Positions 26,649 through 36,258 of a DNA stretch of 64,000 nt are shown here, piece after piece; the first letter of the stretch is position 1, and every line of letters starts with the position of its first letter. The position numbers and the translations under genes are program-made. Under the pieces are notes generated by a model that was given only the letters and a program-made list of their open reading frames with translations, ran no database searches and was not told the DNA's origin. The stretch comes from Rhizobiales bacterium Ga0077545 (GTDB lineage: Bacteria > Pseudomonadota > Alphaproteobacteria > Rhizobiales > Methylopilaceae): contig LNEV01000008.1 of NCBI GenBank assembly GCA_001464335.1, positions 62,001-126,000 of the forward strand, read 5' to 3'.

Positions 26649-27107
26649 TCAGCCGAGCGCGGCTTTGACGAGGCCGTTTGCCTTGCCGAAATCCATCTTG
26701 CCGGCGTAGCGGGCCTTCAGCTCGCCCATCACCTTGCCCATGTCCTTCATGCCGGATGCGCCAAGCTCCGCGACCAGCGCATCCACGGCGGCCTTGGCTT
26801 CGGCCTCGTCCATCTGCTTGGGCATGAAGGCCGTGATGTGCGCGATCTCGGCACGCTCCTGCGCGGCGAGTTCGGGGCGGGCATTGTCTTCGTAGATTTT
26901 CGCCGAATCCTCGCGCTGCTTGACCATTTTCTGGAGAAGCTGGAGCGCCTCGTCGTCGGAGAGCGGTCCCTTGCCGGCGCCGCGTGCCTCGATGTCCTTG
27001 TCCTTCAGGGCGGCGTTGATGAGACGCATCGTGCCAAGCCTGGTCTTGTCGCCCGATTTCATGGCGTCCTTGAGTGCGGTGTTGATCGCCTCGCGAAGGG
27101 TCGACAT
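26649..27107 (-). CDS. GatB/YqeY domain protein
   Basis: A 152-residue YqeY-family protein. Typical segments are KDAMKSGDKTRLGTMRLI, LLQKMVKQREDSAKIYEDNARPELAAQERAEI and FMPKQMDEAEAKAAVD, ending GKMDFGKANGLVKAALG. It resembles the tail domain of the GatB amidotransferase subunit, and its biochemical role is not firmly known. It is divergent from carA across a 113-base gap, an arrangement common in Rhizobiales. Confidence 0.93.
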   Translation of the reverse strand: MSTLREAINTALKDAMKSGDKTRLGTMRLINAALKDKDIEARGAGKGPLSDDEALQLLQKMVKQREDSAKIYEDNARPELAAQERAEIAHITAFMPKQMDEAEAKAAVDALVAELGASGMKDMGKVMGELKARYAGKMDFGKANGLVKAALG

Positions 27108-27220
27108 GGCAGATTTGCTCCGGAGAAAAAGGGCGGTGGTGTTGACCCGCGAAGTTATGAGCCTTAGCTAGCCCCCTGACTCGCGCGGATGATGATAGCG
27201 CGGCCAGACCTAAGGCAGAC

Positions 27221-28417
27221 ATGACGAGCGAACAAGCCCCCCGGGGTTCGGGCGATGCCTGGACCGAAGAAAGACCCACGGCCTTACTTGTGCTGGCCGA
27301 TGGCACCATTCTCGAAGGGCAGGGCATCGGCGCCGAAGGCTCCGCCACCGGCGAGGTCTGTTTCAACACCGCGATGACGGGCTATCAGGAAATCCTGACG
27401 GACCCCTCTTATGCCGGGCAGATCGTCACGTTCACGTTCCCGCACATCGGCAATGTCGGCACCAACGACGACGACATCGAGACGGTCAATCTGGCGGCCT
27501 CGGCGGGCGTGCGGGGCGTCGTTCTGGCCGCGCCGATCACCGATCCGTCGAACTGGCGCGCCAGCCGCGGGCTCGATGCCTGGCTGAAGGCGCGCGGCAT
27601 TTCCGGCATCACCGGCGTCGACACACGCGCGCTCACCGCGCTCATCCGCGAGAAGGGCATGCCCAACGCGGTCATCGCCCATCATCCGGACGGGCATTTC
27701 GACGTGGATGCGCTGCGCCAGACGGCTGCCGCCATTCCCGATATGGAGGGCGTCGACCTCGTGCCCGGCGTCACCTCCGCCCAGCGTTTCGACTGGGACG
27801 AGACGGCCTGGACGTTCGAAGGCGGCTACCAGAAACTCGGTGAGGGCAAGCGCCGCGTCGTGGCGATCGACTTCGGTGCCAAGCGCAACATTCTTCGCCT
27901 TCTGGCCGAGCAGGGCAACGAAGTCGTCGTCGTGCCCGCAACCGCGAGCGCCGAGGACATTCTGGCCCTGAAGCCGGACGGCGTGTTCCTGTCGAACGGA
28001 CCGGGAGATCCGGCGGCGACGGGCGAATATGCGGTGCCGGTCATCCGCGCCATTCTCGACAAGAAGGTCCCGACCTTCGGCATCTGCCTCGGCCACCAGC
28101 TTCTCGGCCTCGCCATCGGCGCGAAGACGCAGAAAATGCATCAGGGCCACCACGGCGCGAACCATCCGGTCAAGGATTTCACCACCGGAAAAGTCGAGAT
28201 TACCTCTATGAATCATGGCTTTGCGGTGGATCGTGAAACCTTGCCGTCAAACGCCGAGGAAACCCATGTCTCGCTGTTCGACGGCTCGAACTGCGGCATC
28301 CGCCTGACCGACCGTCCGGCCTTCTCGGTGCAATACCACCCCGAGGCGAGCCCCGGCCCGCAGGACAGTCATTACCTGTTCAAGAGGTTCGCGGACCTCA
28401 TCGACGAGCAAAGGTGA
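27221..28417 (+). CDS. carA: Carbamoyl-phosphate synthase small subunit
   Basis: A 398-residue glutamine-hydrolysing subunit that feeds ammonia to CarB for arginine and pyrimidine synthesis. The N-terminal domain includes GEVCFNTAMTGYQEILTDPSYAGQ. The class I amidotransferase domain has the nucleophile Cys289 in FGICLGHQLLGLA and the His/Glu pair in QYHPEASPGP near residue 372. carB is not in the window. The next gene starts two bases after its stop, an unusual follower for carA. Confidence 0.97.
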   Translation: MTSEQAPRGSGDAWTEERPTALLVLADGTILEGQGIGAEGSATGEVCFNTAMTGYQEILTDPSYAGQIVTFTFPHIGNVGTNDDDIETVNLAASAGVRGVVLAAPITDPSNWRASRGLDAWLKARGISGITGVDTRALTALIREKGMPNAVIAHHPDGHFDVDALRQTAAAIPDMEGVDLVPGVTSAQRFDWDETAWTFEGGYQKLGEGKRRVVAIDFGAKRNILRLLAEQGNEVVVVPATASAEDILALKPDGVFLSNGPGDPAATGEYAVPVIRAILDKKVPTFGICLGHQLLGLAIGAKTQKMHQGHHGANHPVKDFTTGKVEITSMNHGFAVDRETLPSNAEETHVSLFDGSNCGIRLTDRPAFSVQYHPEASPGPQDSHYLFKRFADLIDEQR

Positions 28418-28418
28418 A

Positions 28419-28832
28419 GTGAGTACGAACTTTGTTCGCCTGACTTACGAACCTGAAGATGAGTTCCATGGCGAACTTCACGCGCATGCGGAAGTTGCCG
28501 GGTTTGTTGGCAGCAGCTCCGCGTATTTCAATCGCGCGACAATTCAGGAATTCGCCGACCAGATTCGAAACGGCACTACGCAGTTGCCGATGACAGTCGA
28601 GTTGGCACTTGCGGATTCGGCCGGCAATGTCAGCATCGTCATTTCTGCATGGGGCAATTTGGGCAAACTATCCGTCGGGATCGAGCTGAACTCCCAATTT
28701 CAACCCGACGACCTGCCTCAGCACTCGGTTCTTAGATTCGTCGTCGATTATTCCAGCCTCGATAGCTTCGCCACGTCTTTATTCTCGATACTTCTCGATC
28801 AGAATGCAGAGGCCGTGTTGGTCGGAGACTAA
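28419..28832 (+). CDS. Orphan hypothetical protein, possibly WapI-like
   Basis: A 137-residue acidic protein from a GTG start two bases after carA's stop, with AGGTGA overlapping the junction as ribosome site. Composition is visibly lower in GC than its neighbours, with many AT-ending codons, suggesting transfer. The pattern of alternating beta strands (ELHAHAEVAGFVGSSSAYFNRATIQEFADQI, NVSIVISAW, LRFVVDYSSLDSFATSLFSILL) reminds me of the WapI-type immunity-protein family. That assignment is tentative. No toxin gene is beside it. Its stop overlaps the convergent methyltransferase stop by four bases. Confidence 0.6.
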   Translation: MSTNFVRLTYEPEDEFHGELHAHAEVAGFVGSSSAYFNRATIQEFADQIRNGTTQLPMTVELALADSAGNVSIVISAWGNLGKLSVGIELNSQFQPDDLPQHSVLRFVVDYSSLDSFATSLFSILLDQNAEAVLVGD

Positions 28833-30199
28833 GCCCCCTTCACAAGCCGCAGCACGCCGATATAGCCGAGGAAGCTTTCCAGGATTTCGGGTTCTCCGAG
28901 CCCCGCCTCGCGAACCAGCCGGTCGAGTTCGCCGTTCAGTTGCGGCCGTACATATTCGTGGAAATCGAAGCGCATCGGAATGCTCGCGGCATAGCCGAGC
29001 AGGCTGCGCGGCTTGCCGTAATCGGTAATGACAAGCCGTCCGCCCGGCTTCAGAACGCGCCACATTTCGCGCAAGGCCTCGGCTTTTACGTCGCTCGGCA
29101 GATGGTGGAAGAAATAGGAGCTCGTCACCGCATCGAGTGACGCATCCGCGAAGGGCAGGGCTTCCGCCACGCCGACACGGAAGCGGGCGTCCGAGCTGTG
29201 CTCGCGTGCGCGCTTTCCGGCAAGCTCGATCATCGCGGGCGTTGCGTCGATGCCGGTTGCCGAGCCCGCTCGGCCGGCCTGACGGGCCGCCGCGATGACG
29301 AGCTTTCCGGTGCCGCAGCCGATGTCGAGAAGATGATCTCCCTTGCAGACGCGTGCAGCACGCAATGTCGCCTGGAGGATGGCTTCCTGCTGCCCGCCGC
29401 TGATGAGGTTTTCCAGCGTATCGACAAGGCCCGCGCGGCCATCGACGCGCAGGCCGCGCGTTTGCGGAATGCCTTCGCCGATGAGGTCGGGGGTCGCGAC
29501 GGCGGTGCGCAGTCTGGCGGGCTGCGCGAGCACGAGCAGGCACAGGCCAAGCAGCGAGACGATGGCAAGCGCGCCGAGATAATAGGCCCAGTCCGCGGGC
29601 CATGCGTCCGTCGTCGCGTGGCCGGTCCGAAGATCGATGCCGATCTCCATCAGCACCGAATAGGCGACGACGAAATACAGCGCGCCGAATTCCGCGCGGA
29701 ACGCCGTCTTCCAGTCGAACGGTGTTTCGGCATTCCGCCACAGCCGTGCGGACGGAAGGAATGCGGGCGTGCGTGCCGTCCATGCGGCGTGGCGCTCGCC
29801 GTGCAGCGCGCGCAGGCGTGAATCTTCGCGGGACGCGGCGCGGGCGTAATAGAACGCAAAGCCGGCCAGCGCGACGAGTGAAAACCACCAGACATAGGTG
29901 CCGAGCGCAACGCCCAGAACGATCATCAGATCGCCCAGCAGCTTTGGATGGCGCATGGCCGAATAAGGGCCCGCGCGAAGGCTCGAGGTGTCGCTGCCCG
30001 CGACATAGAGGCGAACCAGAACGCCGCAGGACGCGATGAAAATGCTGATGCCTTGAAGAACATCCTCAGCGGTCTTGCCGAAGGCCTCCTGGGTCTGTGC
30101 GCCGGAGAGATAGGCGACCGCGAATGCGAGGGTAACGAGCGCGGCTGGAAAAACCACGCGCTCATGCGTGCGAGGTGAAGCGAGGTGTTCGGATGCCAT
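28829..30199 (-). CDS. Fusion of membrane methyltransferase-like domain and SAM-dependent methyltransferase
   Basis: A 456-residue protein with two parts. Residues 1-250 contain several membrane helices and a PEMT/ICMT-like signature (GPYSAMRHPKLLGDLMIVLGVALG, then REDSRLRALHGERHAAW), as in isoprenylcysteine or phospholipid methyltransferases. Residues 275-456 are a class I SAM methyltransferase with LLDIGCGTGKLVIAAA, TGIDATPAM, ALPFADASLDAVTSSYFFHHL and LKPGGRLVITDYG, as in UbiE-like enzymes. The substrate is likely a lipid or hydrophobic molecule (inference). The C-terminus is complete. Confidence 0.82.
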   Translation of the reverse strand: MASEHLASPRTHERVVFPAALVTLAFAVAYLSGAQTQEAFGKTAEDVLQGISIFIASCGVLVRLYVAGSDTSSLRAGPYSAMRHPKLLGDLMIVLGVALGTYVWWFSLVALAGFAFYYARAASREDSRLRALHGERHAAWTARTPAFLPSARLWRNAETPFDWKTAFRAEFGALYFVVAYSVLMEIGIDLRTGHATTDAWPADWAYYLGALAIVSLLGLCLLVLAQPARLRTAVATPDLIGEGIPQTRGLRVDGRAGLVDTLENLISGGQQEAILQATLRAARVCKGDHLLDIGCGTGKLVIAAARQAGRAGSATGIDATPAMIELAGKRAREHSSDARFRVGVAEALPFADASLDAVTSSYFFHHLPSDVKAEALREMWRVLKPGGRLVITDYGKPRSLLGYAASIPMRFDFHEYVRPQLNGELDRLVREAGLGEPEILESFLGYIGVLRLVKGA

Positions 30200-30267
30200 G
30201 CTCTGTCATTCCAGCGGTGTAGAAGAGCTATTCGGCCTCCCGGATTGGGGCAGTTTGAAGACGGGCG

Positions 30268-30852
30268 TCAGCACCAGGGCTGGCGGCGGCCTTCCCAGGG
30301 ACGAGCAAGGCCTTCCGACACCAGCGCGCCGCCGAGGGAGCGTCCGTCGCGTTCGAGGACGCGCAGTTTGCGCCCGTATTGGTCGGTGTCGCGCTCATAG
30401 GGGCGGATGACGAAGCGCCCGGAATTCAGAAGCTGCTGAAGGCGCTGCGTGGCGCGCTCGCCAAGCGCGGCCTCCCGGGTGCAACGCGAGGGATGGGTCT
30501 CCGGCGCATCGATGTCGGCGATCCGGATCGGGTCGTTGCCCAGATAGAAGGTGTCGCCGTCGATCACGCAATTGCTGTGCGGGGCGAAGGCACAGATGCC
30601 GAACGAGATCGTCGGTGCGGGCGCCTTGCCGGCCGGGAGCGCCGCAGGTGAGGTCGAATAGCCGGCGATCTGGCGGGTCCTGTCCCACAGGCTTTGGGCC
30701 CGGTCGGTCGTGTCGTTCGCGAGCGCGTAATAGCCGCCGAAAGCGGCAAGCACGATCAGAACCCGCCACGACGCCCAGGACCGGGGCGCCGGTTGCGCGC
30801 GAAGCCGGGGATGGGCCAGCCGCGAATGCGTGTGCCTCAGGGAATAGCTCAT
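30268..30852 (-). CDS. Membrane-anchored thermonuclease-like (SNase) protein
   Basis: A 194-residue protein with one N-terminal helix (WRVLIVLAAFGGYYAL) and a staphylococcal-nuclease fold domain. The fold is shown by CVIDGDTFYLGNDPIRIADIDAPE, EAALGERATQRLQQLL and RPYERDTDQYGRKLRVL, which carry the expected Asp, Arg and Glu active-site positions. The family cuts DNA and RNA with calcium. The helix predicts a periplasm-facing, tethered nuclease. The start at 30852 has GAGG six bases upstream; an earlier in-frame start would add eight residues. The gene ends in QPWC. Confidence 0.88.
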   Translation of the reverse strand: MSYSLRHTHSRLAHPRLRAQPAPRSWASWRVLIVLAAFGGYYALANDTTDRAQSLWDRTRQIAGYSTSPAALPAGKAPAPTISFGICAFAPHSNCVIDGDTFYLGNDPIRIADIDAPETHPSRCTREAALGERATQRLQQLLNSGRFVIRPYERDTDQYGRKLRVLERDGRSLGGALVSEGLARPWEGRRQPWC

Positions 30853-30876
30853 GGACCGCCTCTTTGGCCCGAGCAA

Positions 30877-31172
30877 ACGCCGCGCGGATTAACAGAAGAT
30901 GAGGGCGGCGACGCTTTGCGGTGGGATCGCGCCCCACAAACCTCTCGTTAACTCTGATGCCTTATTTTTTTCAGCTACTTAGCTTGATTAATGGCAGCGC
31001 GACTGACGTGAAAAATGGTTAATTGTGGCTAAATATGGTTTGACCTCCCATCCTATCCCATGTTATCCCAAGGCATCCCTCGGGGAGCGCTCGTCGCGAG
31101 TACCTGTTCCAAGGCTGGAGGGGCCAAGGAGCGAGGATAGGCGGGGCCGGGCTGAGGGATGCGAGGGGACCC
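30877..31172 (+). promoter_or_regulatory. Promoter region of the dcw cluster
   Basis: This gap is A/T-rich in its right half. A candidate sigma-70 promoter is TTGACC (31040-31045), 17 bases, TTATCC (31063-31068), giving a start near 31075. The MraZ-type repeats lie across its spacer, -10 and start. A TTAA-N7-TAAA element is visible just upstream (about 31018-31032), and GTTAAC lies near 30950; either could be a partial CtrA-type site. Confidence 0.5.
31046..31080. promoter_or_regulatory. MraZ operator: four direct repeats at 10-base period
   Basis: TCCCA at 31046-31050, 31056-31060 and 31066-31070, plus TCCCT at 31076-31080, recur at exactly ten-base steps. On the opposite strand these read TGGGA. 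MraZ is known to bind TGGGN direct repeats with five-base spacers in front of its own operon. The array covers the candidate promoter, consistent with autorepression. Four copies rather than three is the notable point. Confidence 0.85.
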
Positions 31173-31637
31173 ATGGACCGCTTCGTGTCCAATTTCACAA
31201 ACCGGCTGGACGCCAAGGGGCGGGTGTCGATCCCTGCCTCGTTTCGTGCTGTCCTGGCGCGGGATGGATACGAGGGCCTGTGCGTCCTGCCGTCGCTCGA
31301 TTCCCAGGCGCTGGACGCCGGTGGAAACGCGCTTCTTTCGGAGATCAACCAGCTCATCGAGAGCTATCCGCCCTATTCGGAGGAGCGGGATACTTTGTCT
31401 TCGGCCTTGCTTGGCACGAGCGAAGTGCTCAAAACGGACGCCGAGGGCCGCATCATCCTCACCGAGAGCCTGAAGTCCTTTGCGGGCATCCGGGATCAGG
31501 TGACCTTCGTCGGCCACGGACACAAATTCCAGATTTGGGAGCCGGAGACATTTCGCGTCCATCTCGACGCCGCACGCGCAAAGGCGCGCGACCTGCGCCG
31601 CACGGCCGGCGCAAAGGGCAAGGAGACGCTGCAATGA
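31173..31637 (+). CDS. mraZ: Transcriptional regulator MraZ
   Basis: A 154-residue protein with two AbrB/SpoVT-like halves: [24 protein letters not shown] at the N-terminus and [23 protein letters not shown] in the middle. MraZ forms ring-shaped oligomers that bind repeats upstream of its own gene and repress the division/cell-wall cluster. It is the first gene of the cluster, with GAGGGG five bases before the ATG, and overlaps rsmH by four bases (ATGA). Confidence 0.95.
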   Translation: MDRFVSNFTNRLDAKGRVSIPASFRAVLARDGYEGLCVLPSLDSQALDAGGNALLSEINQLIESYPPYSEERDTLSSALLGTSEVLKTDAEGRIILTESLKSFAGIRDQVTFVGHGHKFQIWEPETFRVHLDAARAKARDLRRTAGAKGKETLQ

Positions 31638-32668
31638 TGGCGCTCCTCGACACAGCCACGCCCGCACAGGCCCAGCGCCACATTTCGGTGATGCGCGAGG
31701 AGGCGGTGGCCGCGCTCGCGCCCGTCGACGGCGGCACATACATTGACGGAACCTTCGGCGCCGGCGGCTACAGCCGCGCCATTCTCGACATCGCCGATGC
31801 GCGCGTCGTCGGCATCGACCGCGACCGGCAGGCCATTGCCGGTGCCGCGACATTGGTGGAGGAGGCGGAAGGTCGCCTTGCAATAATTGAGGGCCGCTTC
31901 GGCGATCTGAAGACGATCGTCCATGATCTCGGCATCGAGCGCGTTGAGGGCGTGGTTCTCGATGTTGGTGTGTCGAGCATGCAGCTCGACACGGCCGAGC
32001 GCGGCTTCTCCTTCCGGTTCGACGGACCGCTCGACATGCGCATGGGCGGCGACGGGCCGAGCGCCGAAGACCTCGTGAACGAGTTCGCCGAGAAGGATCT
32101 CGCGGCCCTGATCCGCACCTTCGGCGAGGAGCGCCGGGCCGGCGCCATCGCCAAGGCCATTGTTGCGGAGCGTGCGAATGCGCGCATCGATTCCACGCAG
32201 AAGCTTGCGAAAATCTGCGAGAGCGTGCTTGGCCGCTCTCCCGACATGATCAACCCCGCGACGCGCACCTTCCAGGCGCTGCGCATCGCGGTGAACGATG
32301 AACTGGGCGAGCTTTTGCGCGCGCTGTTTGCCGCCGAAGAAGTGCTTGCGCCGGGCGGCCGCCTTGCCGTCGTCAGCTTCCATTCTCTGGAAGACCGCAT
32401 CGTCAAGACATTCCTCGCCGAGCGCACGCGCACGACGCCCAATGTCTCGCGTCACGCTCCCGCGACCTTCGCCGCCGCGCCGACCTTCATTCCCATCGTG
32501 CGTTCCGCGACGCCGGGCGATGAGGAAATGGCGCAGAACCCGCGCGCCCGCTCGGCACGGCTTCGTGCCGCCGAGCGTACGCATGCCGCGGCGCGTCCCG
32601 AAGGCGATCCTCTGGCCTATGGTGTGCCGCAGCTCGCGGCGCTGACCCAGTTCATGGCGCGCAAATGA
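31634..32668 (+). CDS. rsmH: 16S rRNA (cytosine1402-N4)-methyltransferase
   Basis: A 344-residue enzyme (formerly MraW) that methylates C1402 in the ribosomal P site. Motifs are [50 protein letters not shown] and the late [15 protein letters not shown]. Two adjacent ATGs at 31634 and 31637 are possible; GGAG sits eight bases before the first, which overlaps the mraZ stop. It ends in an ATGA overlap with ftsL. Confidence 0.96.
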   Translation: MMALLDTATPAQAQRHISVMREEAVAALAPVDGGTYIDGTFGAGGYSRAILDIADARVVGIDRDRQAIAGAATLVEEAEGRLAIIEGRFGDLKTIVHDLGIERVEGVVLDVGVSSMQLDTAERGFSFRFDGPLDMRMGGDGPSAEDLVNEFAEKDLAALIRTFGEERRAGAIAKAIVAERANARIDSTQKLAKICESVLGRSPDMINPATRTFQALRIAVNDELGELLRALFAAEEVLAPGGRLAVVSFHSLEDRIVKTFLAERTRTTPNVSRHAPATFAAAPTFIPIVRSATPGDEEMAQNPRARSARLRAAERTHAAARPEGDPLAYGVPQLAALTQFMARK

Positions 32669-33147
32669 GCTTCATGCGTTTGATCAACATTCTGGCGGTC
32701 TGTCTTCTGATCGGCTCCGCCGTCTGGGTCTACCAGCTCAAATATCAGGCGACGTGGCAGACCGTGGAAATCGAGCGCCTCAACCGCCAGATCCTGCGCG
32801 AGAAATCCGCGATCAATGTGCTTGAGGCCGAATGGGCGCACCTGACGCGTCCCGATCGAATCCAGACTCTCGCTGAGCGGCATCTCGATCTGAAGGTTGG
32901 GGATTCCCGGCAGCGCATCGCGCTGGCCGACATTCCGATGCGTCCGGCGCGCGTGGATTCGATTGCCGACACCATTGCCTCGCTCGGTGCCTTGCAGGCG
33001 CCGATTGCCGATGAGCCGGCCTCTTCCGGCGGCGTGGACCTGATCGGCCGTACCATCGAGAGCATGGGTCTTGCCATGCCGAGTGCGGACGAGCGCGTGG
33101 ATCGCACCATGCGCGAATTTGGCATCGAACGGGGAGGCGCCCAGTGA
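32665..33147 (+). CDS. ftsL: Cell division protein FtsL
   Basis: A 160-residue bitopic protein with a short cytoplasmic start and a helix at [23 protein letters not shown] coiled-coil segment with a leucine-zipper-like pattern follows ([23 protein letters not shown]), then [15 protein letters not shown], typical of proteobacterial FtsL. It bridges FtsQ/FtsB and the FtsWI synthase at the septum. The C-terminal 70 residues form a low-complexity extension usual in alphaproteobacteria. It overlaps both neighbours by four bases. Confidence 0.93.
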   Translation: MSFMRLINILAVCLLIGSAVWVYQLKYQATWQTVEIERLNRQILREKSAINVLEAEWAHLTRPDRIQTLAERHLDLKVGDSRQRIALADIPMRPARVDSIADTIASLGALQAPIADEPASSGGVDLIGRTIESMGLAMPSADERVDRTMREFGIERGGAQ

Positions 33148-34796
33148 CGCCGCGCCGCGCCGCAGGGCGTGTCCGTCTTGCGATGATCGCGTTCGGCGCG
33201 GTTTTCCTCGCCATCGGCGGAAAGCTCGTCTGGTTCGGCATCGAGCCCGACCTCCAGGTCAAGGAGCGTATTGACGCCGAGGCCGCTCTTGCGCAGACGC
33301 GTCCGCGCATTCTCGACCGCAACGGCAAACAGCTTGCCACCGATATCGAGACAAGCTCGATCTTCGCCGAGCCGCGTCGCATGCTCGATACGGACGAGGC
33401 CGCCGAGGCGCTCATCGAAGTCGTTCCCGAACTCGATCCCAACGAACTGCGCAAACGGTTCAGCCGCGACCGTGGCTTCGTCTGGGTGAAGCGCGAAATC
33501 TCGCCGCGCGATCAGGCCATGGTGCACCGGCTCGGCATTCCGGGCGTCGGCTTCCTGCGCGAGCAAAGGCGGGTCTATCCGAACGGCAACATCGTCTCGC
33601 ACGCCATCGGCGCGGTCGATGTGGACAACAACGGCATTTCCGGCATCGAGCAATATCTCGACAAGTCCGGCAATATATCCAAGACCGGCAAGGACGTGCT
33701 GAAGCCGGTCGAGCTTGCGCTCGACCTCAACGTGCAGCACGCGGTGCGCGACGAACTGGTGAAGGCCAAGGCCGAATTCCAGGCGATCGCCGCGTCCGGC
33801 GTCGTGCTCGATGTCGAGACGGGCGAGATCGTGTCGTTCGTGTCGCTTCCCGATTTCGATCCGAACGTGCCGACGGATGCGCTGAAGCCCGACAACATCA
33901 ACCGCCTTGCCGTCGGCGTCTACGAGATGGGGTCGACCTTCAAGGCGCTCACGCTCGCAATGGCGCTCGACAGTGGCCTGGTTCGGCTGACCGACCGTTT
34001 CGACGCGACCCGGCCGCTTCAGTACGGACGTTTCCGCATTACGGATTATCACGGCACGAACCGCGTGCTTTCCGTGCCGGAGGTTTTCGTCCACTCCTCG
34101 AACATCGGCACGGCGAAGATCGCGCTCAAGATCGGCGTCGAGGGCCACAAGGCGTTCCTCAAGAAGCTCGGCGTGATGGATCGGCTGCGGACCGAACTTG
34201 CGGAAAGCGCCCATCCCATCCTGCCGCGCAACTGGGGCGAACTGAACACCGTCACGGTATCCTACGGCCACGGCATTGCGGTGGCGCCGCTTCAGGGTCT
34301 GATGGCGACGGCCGCGTTGATGAATGGCGGCGTGCTTATCCCGCCGACTTTCCTCAAACGCTCCAAGGACGAGGCGCGAACGCTCGGCACGCAGGTCATC
34401 AAGCCGTTCACCAGTGAGCAGATGCGGTATCTGTTTCGGCTGAACGCCGAAAAGGGCTCGGCCAAGAAGGCGGACATTCCGGGCTATCGCGTCGGCGGAA
34501 AAACCGGCACGGCCGAGAAGGTCGTCAACGGGCGCTATTCCGGCGAGAAGGTGATGAACTTCTTCACGGCTGTTTTCCCGACCGATGCGCCGCGCTACGC
34601 TCTGCTCGTCATGCTCGACGAACCCAAACCCACCAAGGACACGCACGGCTTCCGCACCTCGGGCTGGAACGCAGCCCCGACCACCGGAAAGATCGTTGCC
34701 CGCATCGCACCGCTGCTCGGCATCAAGCCGGATTTTGACACGCCTCCGGCCACGCCGCCCGGCATCGCCGCTGCGGCGCTCGGTGAAATCAGGTGA
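33144..34796 (+). CDS. ftsI: Septal peptidoglycan transpeptidase FtsI (PBP3)
   Basis: A 550-residue class B penicillin-binding protein. One membrane anchor lies near residues 10-30. The dimerisation domain begins [13 protein letters not shown]. The transpeptidase domain has the acylated Ser264 in GSTFK (S-x-x-K), the SSN triad at 318-320 and KTG at 453-455. It cross-links septal peptidoglycan with FtsW. The start is GTG at 33144, overlapping ftsL as GTGA. The Pro-rich tail (PPATPPG) precedes the GTGA overlap with murE. Confidence 0.97.
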   Translation: MTPRRAAGRVRLAMIAFGAVFLAIGGKLVWFGIEPDLQVKERIDAEAALAQTRPRILDRNGKQLATDIETSSIFAEPRRMLDTDEAAEALIEVVPELDPNELRKRFSRDRGFVWVKREISPRDQAMVHRLGIPGVGFLREQRRVYPNGNIVSHAIGAVDVDNNGISGIEQYLDKSGNISKTGKDVLKPVELALDLNVQHAVRDELVKAKAEFQAIAASGVVLDVETGEIVSFVSLPDFDPNVPTDALKPDNINRLAVGVYEMGSTFKALTLAMALDSGLVRLTDRFDATRPLQYGRFRITDYHGTNRVLSVPEVFVHSSNIGTAKIALKIGVEGHKAFLKKLGVMDRLRTELAESAHPILPRNWGELNTVTVSYGHGIAVAPLQGLMATAALMNGGVLIPPTFLKRSKDEARTLGTQVIKPFTSEQMRYLFRLNAEKGSAKKADIPGYRVGGKTGTAEKVVNGRYSGEKVMNFFTAVFPTDAPRYALLVMLDEPKPTKDTHGFRTSGWNAAPTTGKIVARIAPLLGIKPDFDTPPATPPGIAAAALGEIR

Positions 34797-36256
34797 ACCA
34801 ACCCTCGCAGCCGGGTGCGCTTGCGCTCGGTGAGCTTCTGCCCGAGGCCCGGCTCGATCCCGGCCTGAGCCAGATTCGCATTTGCGGCATCACCTCGGAC
34901 AGCCGTGCCGTCGAAAAGGATTTTCTCTTCGCCGCTTTGCCGGGCGTCAAAGCCGACGGCATTATCTATGCGCGCACGGCAGCCGAGAAGGGCGCGGCCG
35001 TCATCATTGGCCAGAGCGCACCCGAGAGCGATCCCGGCATTCCCGTCGTTCTTGTGCCGGACGCACGTGTCGCGCTCGCGAAGATCGCCGCGCGTTTTTA
35101 CCCGCGCCAGCCGAAGACGATCATCGCGGTCACGGGAACGAACGGCAAAACCTCGGTTGCGAGTTTCGTCCGCCAGATCTGGGCGGAACTCGGGTTTGCG
35201 GCCGCAAGCCTCGGCACGGTCGGCCTCGTGTCGCCGAAAGGTGAGGAATACTCCAATCTGACGACACCCGATCCGATCGCGCTGCACCGCATCGTGGATC
35301 GCCTTGCGGGAGAGGGCGTCACCCATCTTGCACTCGAAGCCTCGTCCCATGGCCTCGACCAGCACCGTCTCGACGGGCTGAAATTTTCGGCCGGCGGCTT
35401 CACCAACATCACGCGCGATCACCTGGATTATCACGCGACGTTCGACGCCTATCGCGATGCCAAGCTGAAACTGTTCACGGGGCTTCTTCAGCCGAAAGCC
35501 GGCGCCGTCATTTGTGCAGACGGTCCGGGCGCAGCCGATTTCGTTGTGGCGGCGAAGGAGCGGGGCCTCAGGCTCCTGACGGTCGGGGCTCACGGTCTGG
35601 GAATCCACCTTCTGAAAAGCGAGCGTGACGGTTTTGCCCAGCGCCTCACTGTGCGCCATGCTGAAGAAGACTATGACCTGCTGCTGCCGCTCGCGGGCGC
35701 GTTCCAGATGGAAAACGCGCTCGTTGCGGCGGGGCTTGCCATCGCCACCGGAGGAAAGCCCGCCAAAGTCTTCGCGGCGCTTGAAAATCTGAAAGGCGCC
35801 AAAGGCCGCCTCGAGCGGGTCGGAGAAACGAACGGGGCGGTGATCGTGGTCGATTACGCCCACACGCCCGATGCTCTGGCGAACGCGCTGGATGCCCTGC
35901 GGCCCTATGCGACAGGCCGTCTCATCGCGCTGTTCGGCGCGGGCGGCGACCGCGATCCCGGCAAGCGCCCCTTGATGGGCGCCGTCGCTCGTGACAAAGC
36001 GGATGCCGTCATTGTCACCGACGACAATCCGCGCTCGGAAGAGCCGGGGACAATCCGACACCAGATCCTTGCGGCCGCGCCCGGCGCACGAGAGATCGGA
36101 GATCGCGGAGCAGCCATTGCCACCGCGATCGGAGAACTTCAGCCGGGCGATATCCTGCTCGTGGCCGGAAAGGGTCACGAGACGGGGCAGATCGTCGGCG
36201 GACAGACTTTGCCGTTCTCCGACCATGAGGCGATCCTCGCCGCGCTGAAGGGCTGA
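34793..36256 (+). CDS. murE: UDP-MurNAc-tripeptide synthetase (meso-diaminopimelate adding)
   Basis: A 487-residue Mur ligase. The P-loop is TGTNGKTS near residues 114-121. The substrate stretch [19 protein letters not shown] and [15 protein letters not shown] are standard MurE motifs. DNPR in [11 protein letters not shown] marks specificity for meso-diaminopimelate rather than lysine, so the peptidoglycan is the Gram-negative type. The GTG start overlaps ftsI by four bases. Confidence 0.97.
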   Translation: MNQPSQPGALALGELLPEARLDPGLSQIRICGITSDSRAVEKDFLFAALPGVKADGIIYARTAAEKGAAVIIGQSAPESDPGIPVVLVPDARVALAKIAARFYPRQPKTIIAVTGTNGKTSVASFVRQIWAELGFAAASLGTVGLVSPKGEEYSNLTTPDPIALHRIVDRLAGEGVTHLALEASSHGLDQHRLDGLKFSAGGFTNITRDHLDYHATFDAYRDAKLKLFTGLLQPKAGAVICADGPGAADFVVAAKERGLRLLTVGAHGLGIHLLKSERDGFAQRLTVRHAEEDYDLLLPLAGAFQMENALVAAGLAIATGGKPAKVFAALENLKGAKGRLERVGETNGAVIVVDYAHTPDALANALDALRPYATGRLIALFGAGGDRDPGKRPLMGAVARDKADAVIVTDDNPRSEEPGTIRHQILAAAPGAREIGDRGAAIATAIGELQPGDILLVAGKGHETGQIVGGQTLPFSDHEAILAALKG

Positions 36257-36258
36257 GA

